NCBI GenBank assembly: GCA_905147135.1
Contig: LR990060.1
Span: 264,001-328,000, forward strand
Length of the DNA stretch: 64,000 bases
Source of the DNA: Blastobasis lacticolella
Lineage: Eukaryota > Arthropoda > Insecta > Lepidoptera > Blastobasidae
Direction of reading: 5' to 3'
The notes below the pieces were generated by a model, which was not told where the DNA came from, ran no database searches, and was given only the letters and a program-made list of their open reading frames with translations. Position 1 is the first letter of the stretch. Each line of letters begins with the position of its first letter. Made by a program: the position numbers and the translations under genes. Shown piece after piece: positions 1-11,000 of the stretch.

Positions 1-164
1 CACAAACTAAACTTATGGCAACATGGCTGGACATATTTCGATGCGGTTTCTTTCATTTAAAAGCTGTAAGTTTAAGGACCGATCAAACTGGATCTCAAAA
101 TACGCTGTCGCTACGATTACGCAGCGTATACGCGGCTCATACGTCTTGACCAATTAGAACTATC

Positions 165-400
165 ATCGGGCTTGACTACCTGAATGGTTAAGTTAGTTAA
201 TATAAAATTGGCCGGTCTGCCACGCAGAGATCCCGATTTTGATTCCGAAAGGATTAATTTTATTTTCTGTGTAATAAGTATGTGTTTAAAAATATAAGTT
301 GTTTATCAGTTGTCTGGTACTCATAACACAAACTTTGCTTACTTTTAAGGTTAGCTGGCGCTGTGTGAATCGTCCAAGTATATTTATTATTTATTTATTG
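165..400 (+). mobile_element. Degraded TTTA-tailed tRNA-derived SINE (SINE-1)
   Basis: Diverged copy of the SINE seen clean at 12,604-12,885. It keeps the decayed tRNA-like head (gacctgaatggttaag), the tgtgtaataagtatgtgttt segment, the ggcgctgtgtgaatcgtcc segment and a (TTTA)n tail near 385-400. The TTTA tail suggests mobilisation by a CR1/Jockey-type LINE. Confidence 0.65.
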
Positions 401-480
401 AAGAATTATATAAGTACTAAACCTAACACTCGATGTAAAAAGACGAGTGTTATACGTTTGATGTGTGTGTTCTGTTTGTA

Positions 481-875
481 TATGTCGCAGCCAGATGGTT
501 AAATTAGCCGGTTAATTAAATGGCTAGCTTTTTAAGCAATTATTTAATTGAATATTTGCCAAATTCATGAACTTTGAAAGTTACGTCTAACGAACGATAT
601 TGCCCCGACTTTACGGAGCTCCTCCATGCATTGTCACAACATTAACCTAACCCAACCGAATTAAAACCTAATGCAAACTATTATTATTGTTTGAGATTAT
701 TGTGATTAAGTTAGCATTGTGACAATATTTGGAGGAGCTCGTTAAACTCGGGTCAATTTCTTTCTTAAAACATTACTTTAAAAATTCATGAAATTGGCAA
801 ATTTTTAATTAAATAATAGCATAAGAAGCTAGCCGTTTCATTAACTGGCTAATTTAACCATCCGGCTGCGACATA
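481..875. mobile_element. Fold-back MITE, copy 1
   Basis: A 395-bp inverted structure. The left arm begins tatgtcgcagccagatgg and the right arm ends in its near-complement; similarity runs inward about 190 bp per side around a short centre near 670. A second copy of nearly identical length lies at 23,632-24,025 inside gene A. No open frame is shared, so it is a non-autonomous DNA element. Confidence 0.7.
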
Positions 876-1330
876 TAGACAAACACACACAAATTAACAG
901 GGCTGGACCTATTTCGATGCGGTTTATTTTATTTGGAAGCCATAGTTTAAGGAACGACCATACCGGAGCTCAAAATACGCTGTCGGTGCGATAACGCAAC
1001 GAACCCATACGGGGCCCATCGGCTCATGCGTCGCGTTTTCGACGTAAGCTGTCCACACTGTTGTCCAGCTGATAATGCGGTTCAATGTTACAACAATCAC
1101 ATAATATAAAATAAACAATAATCTTATAAATAAGAAACATATTTACCAAATTACAAAATATGAAATCCATTCGGAGGATCATCATCATATTTTATATTAT
1201 TACTCTTGTCGGTGGAGCAATCTCCACTCTTCTCTCCTATCTGTCAACCTCTTGATCTCCTTATAATCCCCGACGCTCACTTTAAGGTATCAACGTATAC
1301 ATATATTGTATGTAAATTTTAATATTCCAG

Positions 1331-2707
1331 CAAGACCCTCACGTGTATCTGAACCGGTCTCCGGCGTACACGCTGGGCTCGCGCTGCGACGGCGCCGGCA
1401 AGATGACGAAGACGCCCGGACCGGCCGCCTACATGCCCAACCTGTATGCCTTCAAGAAGGTACGTAGCCTAGCTCTGTGTTCGGGAATGTAGGTAGCCAA
1501 CCTCTATGCGTTCTAGAAGGTAGGTACGTAGCCGTATTCTACCTACACGGTCAAGAAGGTAGGTTGCCAACGCATAGAAGTTCGGAAATGTATGTAGCCG
1601 ACCTCTATGCGTTCGAAAAACTCCGTAGCCAACGACTACGCGGTCAAGAATGTAAAAGTACGTAGCCATATTCTACCTACACGGTCAAGAAAGTTTGTAG
1701 CCAACCTTGAGTTCGGGAAGGTACGCAGCCAACTTCTACGCGTTCGTGAAGGTACGTAGCCAGCGTTTACGCGGTCAAGAAGGTACGTGGCCAACCTCTA
1801 CGGTGTAAAGATAATACAATGAAGTCAACCTCTACGCTACGCTCTCAGCTTATTTATAATAGGTACGATACTATCATGTAGAATATTGTACGTTCGAAAT
1901 GGACAACGCTACTTAATAAGAAATTATTGTCAGTGTCCTACAATAAAAGATTTCTATTCTATTCTATTCTATTCTATACGTTCGAGAAACTCTACGTTTT
2001 TAAGATGGTATGTAAGCATTTCTCGTAGTCTGTGGACGTTTGCAAACCATGGGTATGGCGTGTTGCTGACCGCGTAAGTGTTTTCCCTCTCTTTTCTGGT
2101 GGTAATTCCACCGCCATGAGCGAGATTCTTGAATAAATGACGATGAGCTACTAGCTACTGCAGGTGACCACTCACGTAATTCGATAGATGAATAACATTG
2201 ACTGCAAGGAGCATAATTTCGAATGAAAATAATAATCAAGTTGGTGATAATATCCAAGTTGGACATGGTCCAGGATTTGGCAGACCAGGTAATTACATTA
2301 GAGCGACTGCCATCTTATCTCCGTGATTCACAACAGGGGCACTTGGACAGATTCAACCGCCTGAATATGCAAGTTTCCTTACCATGAGAGCATCGATCAG
2401 TGTGCAACTACAACATGGAATTCTTCAAGAAAGGGGTGTAAATGTTTACGGGGTCGGCAACGCGTGGGTGCCCCTGGTATTGCAAACGTCCATAGGCTGC
2501 GGTGACCGCTTACCATCGGGCAGGCCGGAAGCTTGTTTGCCACCTTGGTGGTATAAAAAAAAAGTACTTTGTGTTAACGAAACAAATAACTTTATTTATT
2601 TATTTATTACTTGTTTACAGAGCCCGGCCGCCTTCTCGTTCGGAGTGAAGCACGCGGACTGGGCGCCGCCCATGATCGTGGCGGGAGACACCATGGACTG
2701 CCTGTAA
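1331..2707 (+). CDS. Outer dense fibre protein 3-like (SHIPPO repeat) protein, last two exons
   Basis: Exons 1331-1459 (43 codons, phase 0 at both ends, donor aag|gtacgt) and 2621-2707 (28 codons plus TAA, acceptor tttacag). The first exon carries SPAYTLGSR and then KTPGPAAY, the Pro-Gly-Pro-x-x-Tyr SHIPPO repeat that defines the ODF3/CIMAP family. The last exon reads SPAAFSFGVKHADW and ends DTMDCL, matching the usual FGxKHS-type C-terminus. Members are small microtubule-associated proteins of sperm tails and cilia. Earlier exons are not in 1-1330, so the 5' part lies left of the window. The intron between the exons and the 3' UTR each hold a minisatellite. Identification rests on motif pattern, and a sperm role is by family. 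Confidence 0.85.
1441..1805 (+). repeat. Degenerate minisatellite built from the exon end and splice donor
   Basis: About ten imperfect units of roughly 30-35 bp, pattern tacgtagccaacctctacgc then gttcaagaagg. The first unit is the coding end of the upstream exon (cccaacctgtatgccttcaagaag) plus its donor gtacgtagcc. Later units vary (ctctatgcg, gactacgcg, gtattctacctacacg) but usually keep aagaagg followed by ta. Open frames on both strands here are products of the repeat. Confidence 0.8.
2240..2380 (-). mobile_element. SINE-2 fragment
   Basis: Partial copy of the tRNA-derived SINE read complete at 15,030-15,390, in reverse orientation. It keeps ccaggatttggcagaccagg, the gagcgactgccatctta block and the cgcctgaatatgcaag block. 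The tRNA-like head is missing. Confidence 0.6.
2375..2570 (+). mobile_element. LINE 3'-end fragment ending GTGGTATAAAAAA
   Basis: Carries ggcaacgcgtgggtgcccct, the ggtattgcaaacgtccatag block and ccaccttggtggtataaaaa. The same module recurs at 12,160, 13,150, 41,680 and 49,310, so it is a dispersed non-LTR retroelement 3' end, here inside the last ODF3-like intron. Confidence 0.6.
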
Positions 2708-2739
2708 CCGCCGGAGACATACCCAGCCCTTGGCCACTG

Positions 2740-3290
2740 CACTCAATACATCCTGTGGTGGTATCGTCGTAGCCGCACACTCCTGTGGCATTCTAGACGC
2801 TGGGTATAACTCTGTGGCATCGCTGCCTTGTAGAATTTACGGGCGACTGGTACAATTCTGTGGTATTGTGGTTTGTGGTAGAATCCTTGTCTGGGCGAAT
2901 CTGTACGTCTCTGTGGTAGAATTCGAAACCAATTTTACAGTTCTGTTCTGTGGCATTGCGGTCTCTGTGGTAGAATCAGACGCTGTGCAATTCTGTGATA
3001 TTGTGGCATCTTTATTAGAATCAGGACTCTGTGGTAGGATCTTTGCTACGGTCTTGGCGACTCGTATAGTTCTGTGGTATTGTGGTGTCTGTGGTGGAAT
3101 GCTTGCCACGGCCTTGGCGATCAACTCTGTGATATTGTGGTATCCGTGGTACACTGCCACGGCAATATATCCTGTGTGGTATCGTGGTCTTGCCACCACT
3201 CTGTACGACATATTTGGTGATATTGAATACTCTGTTTTGGAATCCCTGTTACGGCCTCGGTGTCTCCGTACAATATACTTTGTGATATAG
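2740..3290. repeat. Minisatellite forming the ODF3-like 3' UTR
   Basis: Irregular tandem units rich in ctgtggtattgtggt and tggtagaatc, about 30-60 bp apart, starting some 30 bp after the stop codon and ending just before the polyadenylation signal. Long open frames on both strands (186 and 190 codons) have low-complexity products and match no protein family I recognise. Confidence 0.7.
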
Positions 3291-3300
3291 TTGTCTACAT

Positions 3301-3306
3301 AATAAA
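3301..3306 (+). promoter_or_regulatory. Candidate polyadenylation signal
   Basis: AATAAA about 590 bases after the ODF3-like stop, immediately beyond the 3' UTR minisatellite. Further AATAAA hexamers follow near 3550 and 3795, so the site in use is uncertain. Confidence 0.4.
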
Positions 3307-3421
3307 GGACTGCGCAATGGACACAGGTACGTAGCGACAACGGATCAGAGCTGTCGTCACGCCAACTGATCAACACTTCATGTAGTTTGTTGTTCCGTTT
3401 TTTAAGCATTTAGGTTTGTCG

Positions 3422-3503
3422 CGAATCCCACAGAGGTAGGCAGAGACTATCGACCAAGCTGAGATAGGTCGAAGCTAGTCTTTGCCTACCCCTGTGGGAT
3501 TCA
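3422..3503. mobile_element. Short hairpin MITE
   Basis: Inverted arms cgaatcccacagaggtaggc and its near-complement ending at ctgtgggattc fold into one stem of about 28 bp with few mismatches. No coding capacity. Confidence 0.6.
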
Positions 3504-4550
3504 GGTGAAATCATGAAATCCCTCAGGCGTGGAATTGAACTATGTATTTAAAATAAATTTACAATCGTATACAAAATCGTTATTGTTTTTAATCGGTGAT
3601 TGAAGATGTGAAACGATTAATTCATTGTAATTATTCCATTTAGGTTGTGTTCTCTGTGTGAATCAGCATATGCTTGTTTCTAAGTTACCTTCGTAGTATC
3701 GTGGCAGCTCGAGGCAGAAAAGAATATAGCTTGACGTCGGCTTACAGTCGCTGTCTTAAGTGCCCATGAATCTGTCTTCGATGCCTTGCCTTCCAATAAA
3801 TACTCAAAAAATTTCGTTAAAAAATTGCTATTTTTAAACAAAACTTTTCTAGCCCAGATAGATAGTCTCTGCTCATGGTGGGCTGCGTAGATAGCAAATA
3901 TATCTCGCGCAGTCTTTTTTTATTTAACTAACATCTCATCGTAGTCTTGATATTTCGACAAGTTGTAATATTCCGATCCGTAGCTGCAACGAGCGTGTCT
4001 GCGGAGTCCTTTGCAGTTTGTACTCGTTTTGTAACCGTTTCCGGCTGGACAATGTGATTTAGACATTATAAGTGAAATTTTAGAACCTGTTTTAGGGTAA
4101 CAATACTCGTCACAAACGATATCTTCTGTTCATAGAGGCCCTGTTTTGGAAAAAAATAAAAAATGTACTGTTTCCATTCGCGTTTTATTTGGTTCCTAAT
4201 GTATTATGTACAAAGATTACAATCCTACATTTTACAATAATTATGCTACATTTATAACTAAACTGAACTAAGTTTTAGGATGTGTATTTTACTTACATTT
4301 AAAAGACTCTCTTCTGTACGAGTGTACTTTAAAAATTATTCAATACATGTTCTGCGGGCCCTATAATATGCCTTAAAATTCAGATTATGGCGTTTCAAAG
4401 GATAAAGTCGGTTCAGGAACTGAACGCTATTTTATACTTTTTGACCATATTTTAAGTGAAACTTGATTTTTATTGGCATACAAATAATACACACCTCACT
4501 TAGTGTCAATTCAGATAACCACTTCACATCACCATATCTAAAACTTCGAC

Positions 4551-4774
4551 CAGTAGGCGAATTACGCAACTCTGTTGCCAACCATTCTCGGATTTCAATG
4601 ATTGAAATTGTTACTTTTACGATTACGTATGATCGAATTAATCGTTTCAGTTTATTGCAATGGAACTTTGTTAGCAATTGAACCCCTGAAATCAATGATA
4701 CAGAATCGCTAAAGTAGCAATTTCAATCATTGAAATCAGAATTGTTAGCAACAGAGTTACGTAATTACCCTACA
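4551..4774. mobile_element. Palindromic MITE downstream of mRpL54
   Basis: Left arm cagtaggcgaattacgcaac and right arm ending gttacgtaattaccctacag are near-complements over about 65 bp, including tttcaatgattgaaatt on both sides. A related one-sided copy lies near 63,320-63,440. Open frames across it are incidental. Confidence 0.65.
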
Positions 4775-4830
4775 GTTCTAGACCTTCCTTATAGTCCTCA
4801 TCTGGTTTTTCTAGAACCCTCCGACCAGTT

Positions 4831-7370
4831 CTAGAACTTTCTCATGGATCTGAGCCGGTTGTTCCGTCGCATGCCAGCGGCGCGGACTCGCAGCCAGTAC
4901 TCCTTGGTGTTGGGGTCGAGATCCTCGATGGCCGGGGCTTTCCCGGTGTTCAGTGTCCACAGCCAATCGGGGTACTCGCTGTCTTCTTTGATCTGTGAAC
5001 GGAGTGCATCGATGGTGAATAAGGGATAGTAAACAACTCGTATTAGGAACTGAGGGCTTACCATGAACTCTTATAGCAGGACTTTAACAGAATTGCTTTC
5101 GGTTTGAACGAGACAAGCTTATGTGATACGTATAGCGCTGTCTCGTTCTAAGCAGGGCCGTTCTGTTTAGGTCCTGCTATAAGAGTTCATGGTAAGGCCC
5201 CTGGACATAGGCCAGGGACGATTCTAGCGCAGTGACATCTCAAATTCTCTACCCAAAATATTGTATTAAAACGTCACTGAAATTGATCTCCGACAATATA
5301 GGGCTGTTGAAGATAGTTGTGAAAATAATTTTTGCCTGCAACTGAAGTTTCAATGTCATTATCAATGGAGATATGTGGCTAGAAATGACGAATTTGTGAT
5401 GTCACAGTGCGAGAATTAGACCCTTGGACGAAAATAATTTATGTGCTGCTATAGTCTTCGTTCCAAGCACTGCGGGCGGCAATGTGCGCGATCGGTGTGG
5501 ACCAGCCAGACGCCATACAAGCGCACACGTACAATATCTGCCGCAGCCGATACAGGCTGGTTTAATAGCAGAGTTCACACGGGACGACCCAGGATTGTGC
5601 ATCGCGGTCTGCTAGATCGAATAGTGTGGACCCGGCTATTCGAATTACAAACACAAAACTGTTATTGCGAAAGTGACGCCCCTACCTACAGCCAGAATAA
5701 ACCTGTGGACCAATAAATTTTCCCATCCCGCCTTTATCTCTCCTACTGAAAAGCTCCCACCCGGAAACAAACTTCCGTGGCCGACCTGGAAGGCGCTAAA
5801 TAAGCTGCGCACCCAGGTGGGCCGATGTAAAGAGAATATCTTTAGGTGGGGATATACAAATGACAGTATACAAGCAACTGTGGCACATCTCCGCGAACCA
5901 TGGACCACCTCGTTTCATGCTCGGCGTGTCCTGAAACTCGTACAATGGACGGCTTTTTCGAGGCCAGTCTAAACGCTGTATGCGTCGCCGAACACTGGGC
6001 GAATAAAGTGTAAGTCAGAGTTAAGTCCATCGAGTCGATAAGCAGAAGAACTGTTATTGAAATTTGATTAATTAATCTCGCGGTAACGTTAAGAAAAGCC
6101 GACTTGTGCGAGTCTGTCTTCTAACTCGCGCACGGAGGGTTCCGATCCCGTGTAACGGCAGTGGCGTTACAGTGTAGAAAGTCAAAAGTATAGTTGGGAT
6201 TTTATGACTATAGCACTAAAAGCTATTTTCGAACCGCATAAAATAAGTTCATAACGGTTTACTACAAATATCTCAAAAACTTAGGAACCTCATCCAGGTA
6301 GGAGGTCATGCATGTGGATATGCATGGGCCGGGCACCTCCGCACTATAAATCTGTGTGAGCTAAGTGCTATATGTAATAAGCCCGTACCTGCACATCCTC
6401 ACCACTGGTGTATATGTTGGACCCACAGACGAACTGTGTTAGCTTCTTCGGATCAGTTTCTACAGGCAGCTCCTTTTTCTCCATCGCACCCATTTTGCCC
6501 AGTTTCTTCTTGCCCTTGCCGAGACCCATGACACCTGTGACATAATATTAGTCATTATTATTGGAAATAACATAATCATCAGAATCTTACTGCCAACTGA
6601 AACTACTGTGATTGCTAATAATTTTTTTAAGATGTTGCAAGGATGAGATTAGTCCTCAGATCATGTTGTTTTCAACGAGAATATGGCATATTAAACTGGG
6701 ATAGTCCAGTGTTGGGTTGCCTATGAAATAAGTGTAACCTATTTAAGCTTTTGTTTTAGGTGGATCCTTTAATTTTTGGGCAAGATTGTTTTGGTGAGTT
6801 CTGATATTGATTGATCGCCAATTTTATCATTGAAGTGCTGTAATTTATGGTTTCTGATACTAACTGCCTACTTGTAGAAGGCCACCTCAGTACCTCTTCA
6901 GCAACTGAAGGTCCTCAGACCGTCTTTTGACCACCAAAGTCGGCCATAACCAACAACGGGAAACAGTGGCATATAATATGGCTGTGGCTAAGTTTGGGCA
7001 ACTACATTAAAATGTTTGTCATTGACATGCTAACGAGAGTGGCATATACATACTCCAATATAGGGATATCGCAGCAAGAACTTTCGCCTTTTGTATATGG
7101 TTGTTTTGAGGTAAGGAGTTGAAGGCAAGTTTAATGAAAGGAAGTTTTGTAGGAAGGAAGATTGTACATTGTACACCGGTCAATAGATACATTGAATTGT
7201 ATCTCTCTAGACTTTGCAGCAAGATACCTCAACAGAGGCAACTTACCTCCGGCAGCAGAAGTAGTTTTCTTTACCGCAAAGTCAACTTCATTTGTATGGA
7301 AGCAAGAGGAACTTATAACACTGTAAGTATAACGTAATTTTTGTACTGGTTCACGTAATATTCTGAACAT
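4831..7370 (-). CDS. mRpL54: Mitochondrial ribosomal protein L54 (complete, three exons)
   Basis: Large-subunit protein of the mitochondrial ribosome. Exons in transcript order: 7370-7247 (ATG at 7370), 6534-6389, 4992-4831 (TAG). Junctions are GGAG|GTAAGT, TCACAG|GT, GCAG|GTACGG and TCACAG|AT; the split codon (G|GT) and a phase-0 second intron join cleanly to 143 residues, close to the usual size. The start MFRILREPVQKL is a plausible mitochondrial presequence. A Lys/Gly-rich block (GKGKKKLGKMG) follows, then NIYTSGEDVQIKEDSEYPDW and a C-terminus with EDLDPNTKEYWLR and MRRNNRLRSMRKF, the conserved L54 signature. Intron 2 holds a hairpin MITE and a LINE fragment. It is divergent from gene A, 644 bp apart. 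Frame and splice sites are intact. Confidence 0.93.
5053..5202. mobile_element. Hairpin MITE in mRpL54 intron 2
   Basis: Arms ttaccatgaactcttatagc and its complement ending agttcatggtaa flank about 90 bp containing gcttatgtgatacgtatagc. A second, one-armed copy starts near 59,172. It lies about 60 bp from the intron 2 acceptor. Confidence 0.7.
5415..6030 (+). mobile_element. Non-LTR retrotransposon fragment (C-terminal ORF2 region)
   Basis: Within mRpL54 intron 2, on the opposite strand. Open frame 5673-5972 contains KLPPGNKLPWPTWKALNKLR followed by TQVGRCKENIFRWGY, which fits the C-terminal part of insect non-LTR polyproteins (LPR..W..LNRLRTGVGRC...KWG). Upstream sequence is out of frame and degenerate, and no reverse transcriptase motif is present. 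A 5'-truncated decayed insertion. Confidence 0.6.
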
Positions 7371-8014
7371 TTTATCTGATACTTTAAATATTTTGTTCCA
7401 CTTTTTGTTGGTTATGTTGTTAACTTTTTTTAGACACGTATTTTTTTAGCCCGTTATATTTACGTTGGACAAATCGAACTAACTTATACAGCCATAGCAT
7501 GGTTGTATTGGTTGTGGCTCAACCAAGGGCTGAACAGGCTTTTAAATCTTTGCTTCACCTCTTATGATTGACAAACAAACAGCTGACTGACAATGACATA
7601 AAAAACTGACATTTGTCAACAAAAGATTGATTGAGCGAGCATAAACTTTTTGGATTTTACGAGCTATCTATTCTAATAATCAATTGTTTCTTTTTGTATT
7701 TAATTGCGTACCACAAAGAAATCGGTTAATTTTGTTTGTTTTTTTATAAGCACAAACAAAACACTAGTTTTAACTTCAGGTATTACGCAGATCCATTGAA
7801 ATACATATAATATATGTAGTAGTGTAGCGTAGCTATCTCATTTTCATCTCAGATCCCGCTGAGCGGGTTTGCGTGATTTCCTTATCGCGGGTAAACCCCG
7901 ACAGGCTCGTCTGAGTCACTCGTAATCTTTAACTACCAACCGAGCATCCATATTCCAAATGATCTCCGCAGTCGCCGATAGAATTCGCCACGAGTGTGTC
8001 AGTGAGTGTGAATA
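7371..8014. promoter_or_regulatory. Divergent intergenic region between mRpL54 and gene A
   Basis: The 644 bp between the two start codons should hold both 5' UTRs and promoters. I see no clear TATA box with initiator for either gene. The stretch is AT-rich near mRpL54 and more GC-rich from 7,850 (cccgctgagcgggtttgcg) toward gene A. Confidence 0.4.
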
Positions 8015-11000
8015 ATGTACGGGCGCCACGATTTTGACGACGACGACGACTTTGATGTGAGTAGAATCGACTTGTTGTGCATGTCGGCATTCCCGGGTGA
8101 CTACGCCGCTTGTCGGTTCCCTGCTGGCCCCGCGCCCCGCTCCCCCGAAACGACTACAATGCAACAAGCAAGCAATGTTAAATGTTTAGTTTAGCGAACC
8201 CTTTTCAAGTTTGGTTGTGTGTTGTGGTGTCATTATTAATCGGCTCATGAAGTGTGTTACATTTGTGGAAAGTGATTCACGGCTGTACCAGTGGTTAGGT
8301 TTCTCCTAAATATCTACTTTTAATATACCAATGTGGTTGCTCCAGTGATTTAATAGTTAGTCAAACAATTGTTTTTATATTACAATTTTCATAGTAATTG
8401 CCCCAGGTTTGTTAATGTTGTAATTCAATAAAGATTTAATGTTTTTTTTTCAAAGTTTGATATCGTAGAGAAATTATAGAAAAAAATAATAATTAAATAT
8501 TCCTATCAGGCTCTTGATGCTACTGTTGTCATCCTTTGTTACAAGCTGACACAGATAATAATTATGTGACCAAAATTTGTTTATGCATGAACTCTGATAA
8601 CTGTGACAACTTGGCCTATCACCTGTTTCTGACCTATCATCCTGTATGATAGATTGCCAAATTTTTTTTTCACATTCATATTTTTTAATTTATTATTTAT
8701 TATTTTTTATATAACATTTTATTGCACACAGTAAAATACATAGAGAAACATCATACATATAGACGACACAACAGGCACTACTTATTTCTAAAAGAAATTT
8801 CTTCCTTTCCTGCAAATTTTTTACTTTTTCAAAATAATCTAATGAATCTACTTCGTTAAATAAAGCTCTATTGATGATAAATTTTAGTACAATATTATCT
8901 TTGTGATTCTGTTAATGCACCTACAGAACCTACAAAAAAATACTTATTGATTAGGAATGAGTGTAATGTAACGAATAACCTTTACATTAATAACAAGTGT
9001 TAGAGCAACTTGGGATTTCAAAGTCAATTATTGCAGGGAGATACCCACGCCTATGCTCAGTAATGGGACATGTATACAGCCATGCAACAAGCCAACACAT
9101 CAACAACCCATTACAGTCCACCACTGGACTTGCTCCTTAAGATGCAAAACAAAATCATTTACTGAATTCAATTGCACTCTGGTTAGTCCACGGTGTGGTA
9201 CAAAGATATCAAATTATCTAATCTTTAGTTGTAGTGTACATATGACTGTGATAAGAACTAGTGTTAAGTGTGAGGTATTTCTAATACCATTTTAATGCTA
9301 TACTTATCTAATGTGAGTGGATATATCCTAGATTCCTTCTTAGGTCCTTAGATAGGTGGCCCGCTTGCCTGATTTTCTGCTGTACAATGTAAAAAAACGA
9401 ACTCCCCTCCACAGCACGTCTGGAACCAACTCGACAAGGACATCGACCACTCATTCACATCGCACTCGCACGACGGGGGCATGGGCAGGTTTTCGATGGG
9501 CGGGTTGGCGGGCGGGCTGGTGGCCATTGGGGTGCTGATCTGCTTGATAGCGGTTTGCTGCTGCCGGCGACGCAGCCGCGGCGCTGTGCTCTCGCGTGAG
9601 TATCTTCTATTTACAACTATAACATGGGATCGTTCAAGAGGTAAATTGGAGGTCTTTTAGAGGCGAGCAACGCTTTGGTAGCACCACTGGTGTTGCTGAT
9701 GTCAAAAGGCGGCGGTGACCACTTTCCATCTGGTGACCCGCTTGCCTGTTTATCTGCCGTGTTATATATAAAAAAGATACCGCCACAGATCAAGGTTGGC
9801 AACGTTCGAAGAGTCCGGGAAGTGGATGCGTGACCTTTTCGTACTTTGAAGCTAGTCGAACTTCAGCACCGCAGAACTCGTTAGGTGTGCCTCCTGATAT
9901 CTTTGGTATATGTATATCGTTGGCGAAGCGAGGTTGACCAAGGTCTTTTGCTTAGGACCTTGAGACTGGCCCTGAGACTGGTTGAACAGTCTCGCTGATT
10001 GGCACCCTTTATTCAACGCGGCCCGCGTGGAATTTGTACCTATATCTTGCGAGATTGGAAGTGGAGGGGAATGAAAAGTGGCCTATGTCCATCTTCTGGT
10101 GCTAAACTATATCTATGCCGTATTCCAGCAAAATCGGTGCAGTATTCTAGCCATGAAAACTTGTCAGACAGGGTCACTTTTGCATTATAATATCACGTGG
10201 TGCCAATCGGCTCCCAAAACTGTTCAATCAGTCTCAGACGTCCTCAGAAGACCTTGGTCAATGTCATTTCGGTAATTAGGAGGCACCTAACGAGTGGCAA
10301 GCTTGTTGCGGTCCTGAACGTACGGTGACCCATCCAGTTTATCGCCCTTGCAAACACGCTACCACTAGACTAGAGCCGCTTCTCGCGTGAGTCTCTGTCC
10401 TATTTGAATATGTCAAGTGCTGGTTGTTTAGTTCATTATTTTGTCACCGCTATCCGTCAGATTCGTTCATTCGAGGCACAAAATGACGTCCGCACGTGTG
10501 GCATTAGCCTTGTAGGTAAATATCATAATTAGTTAAAATAGTATGGTAATTACCTACGTGACGAAGGCGAAATGGCGCCGCCTGAATCAGGATTATTAGG
10601 TTGCTACGAAAGGCACACAAATACGTATATCGAAACCAAAACAAATAAACTTAGTACATCCTCATAGTACAAACATAGTAGTTAATCCATCGGAAAAACA
10701 TCCTCGCAAGCTCTCGCTCCCACGGTGTTGACATGTGCAAATTGCAAATGTTTGTGTTAAAATGTTTAATGTACCTAATAATTAACTAAGGCTAATCGTA
10801 ATTGGGTTACAAGAAGGTGGTCGTTTGGTCGCCTTCTTAAATAGTTAATTGGTTCGTGTATCGCCAGTCGGTCGGAACGCGGCCATGTTTGGACTACGTT
10901 CTGGTGTTTGGGTTTTGTGGCTGCGATGACGTAACGTTCCGTTGCGAATTTTGCTCTCACTGGCGTGAGTCACCGGCAAATAACCCTTGATTGTGTGTGT

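Noticed and set aside
1469..1669. Overlapping 62-66 codon frames on both strands
   Set aside because: They lie wholly inside the donor-derived minisatellite; the repeat unit happens to lack stops.
2730..3409. 186- and 190-codon frames on opposite strands
   Set aside because: Low-complexity products of the 3' UTR minisatellite; no family resemblance and no start context.
4432..4695. 72- and 87-codon frames on both strands
   Set aside because: They overlap the palindromic MITE at 4,551-4,774.
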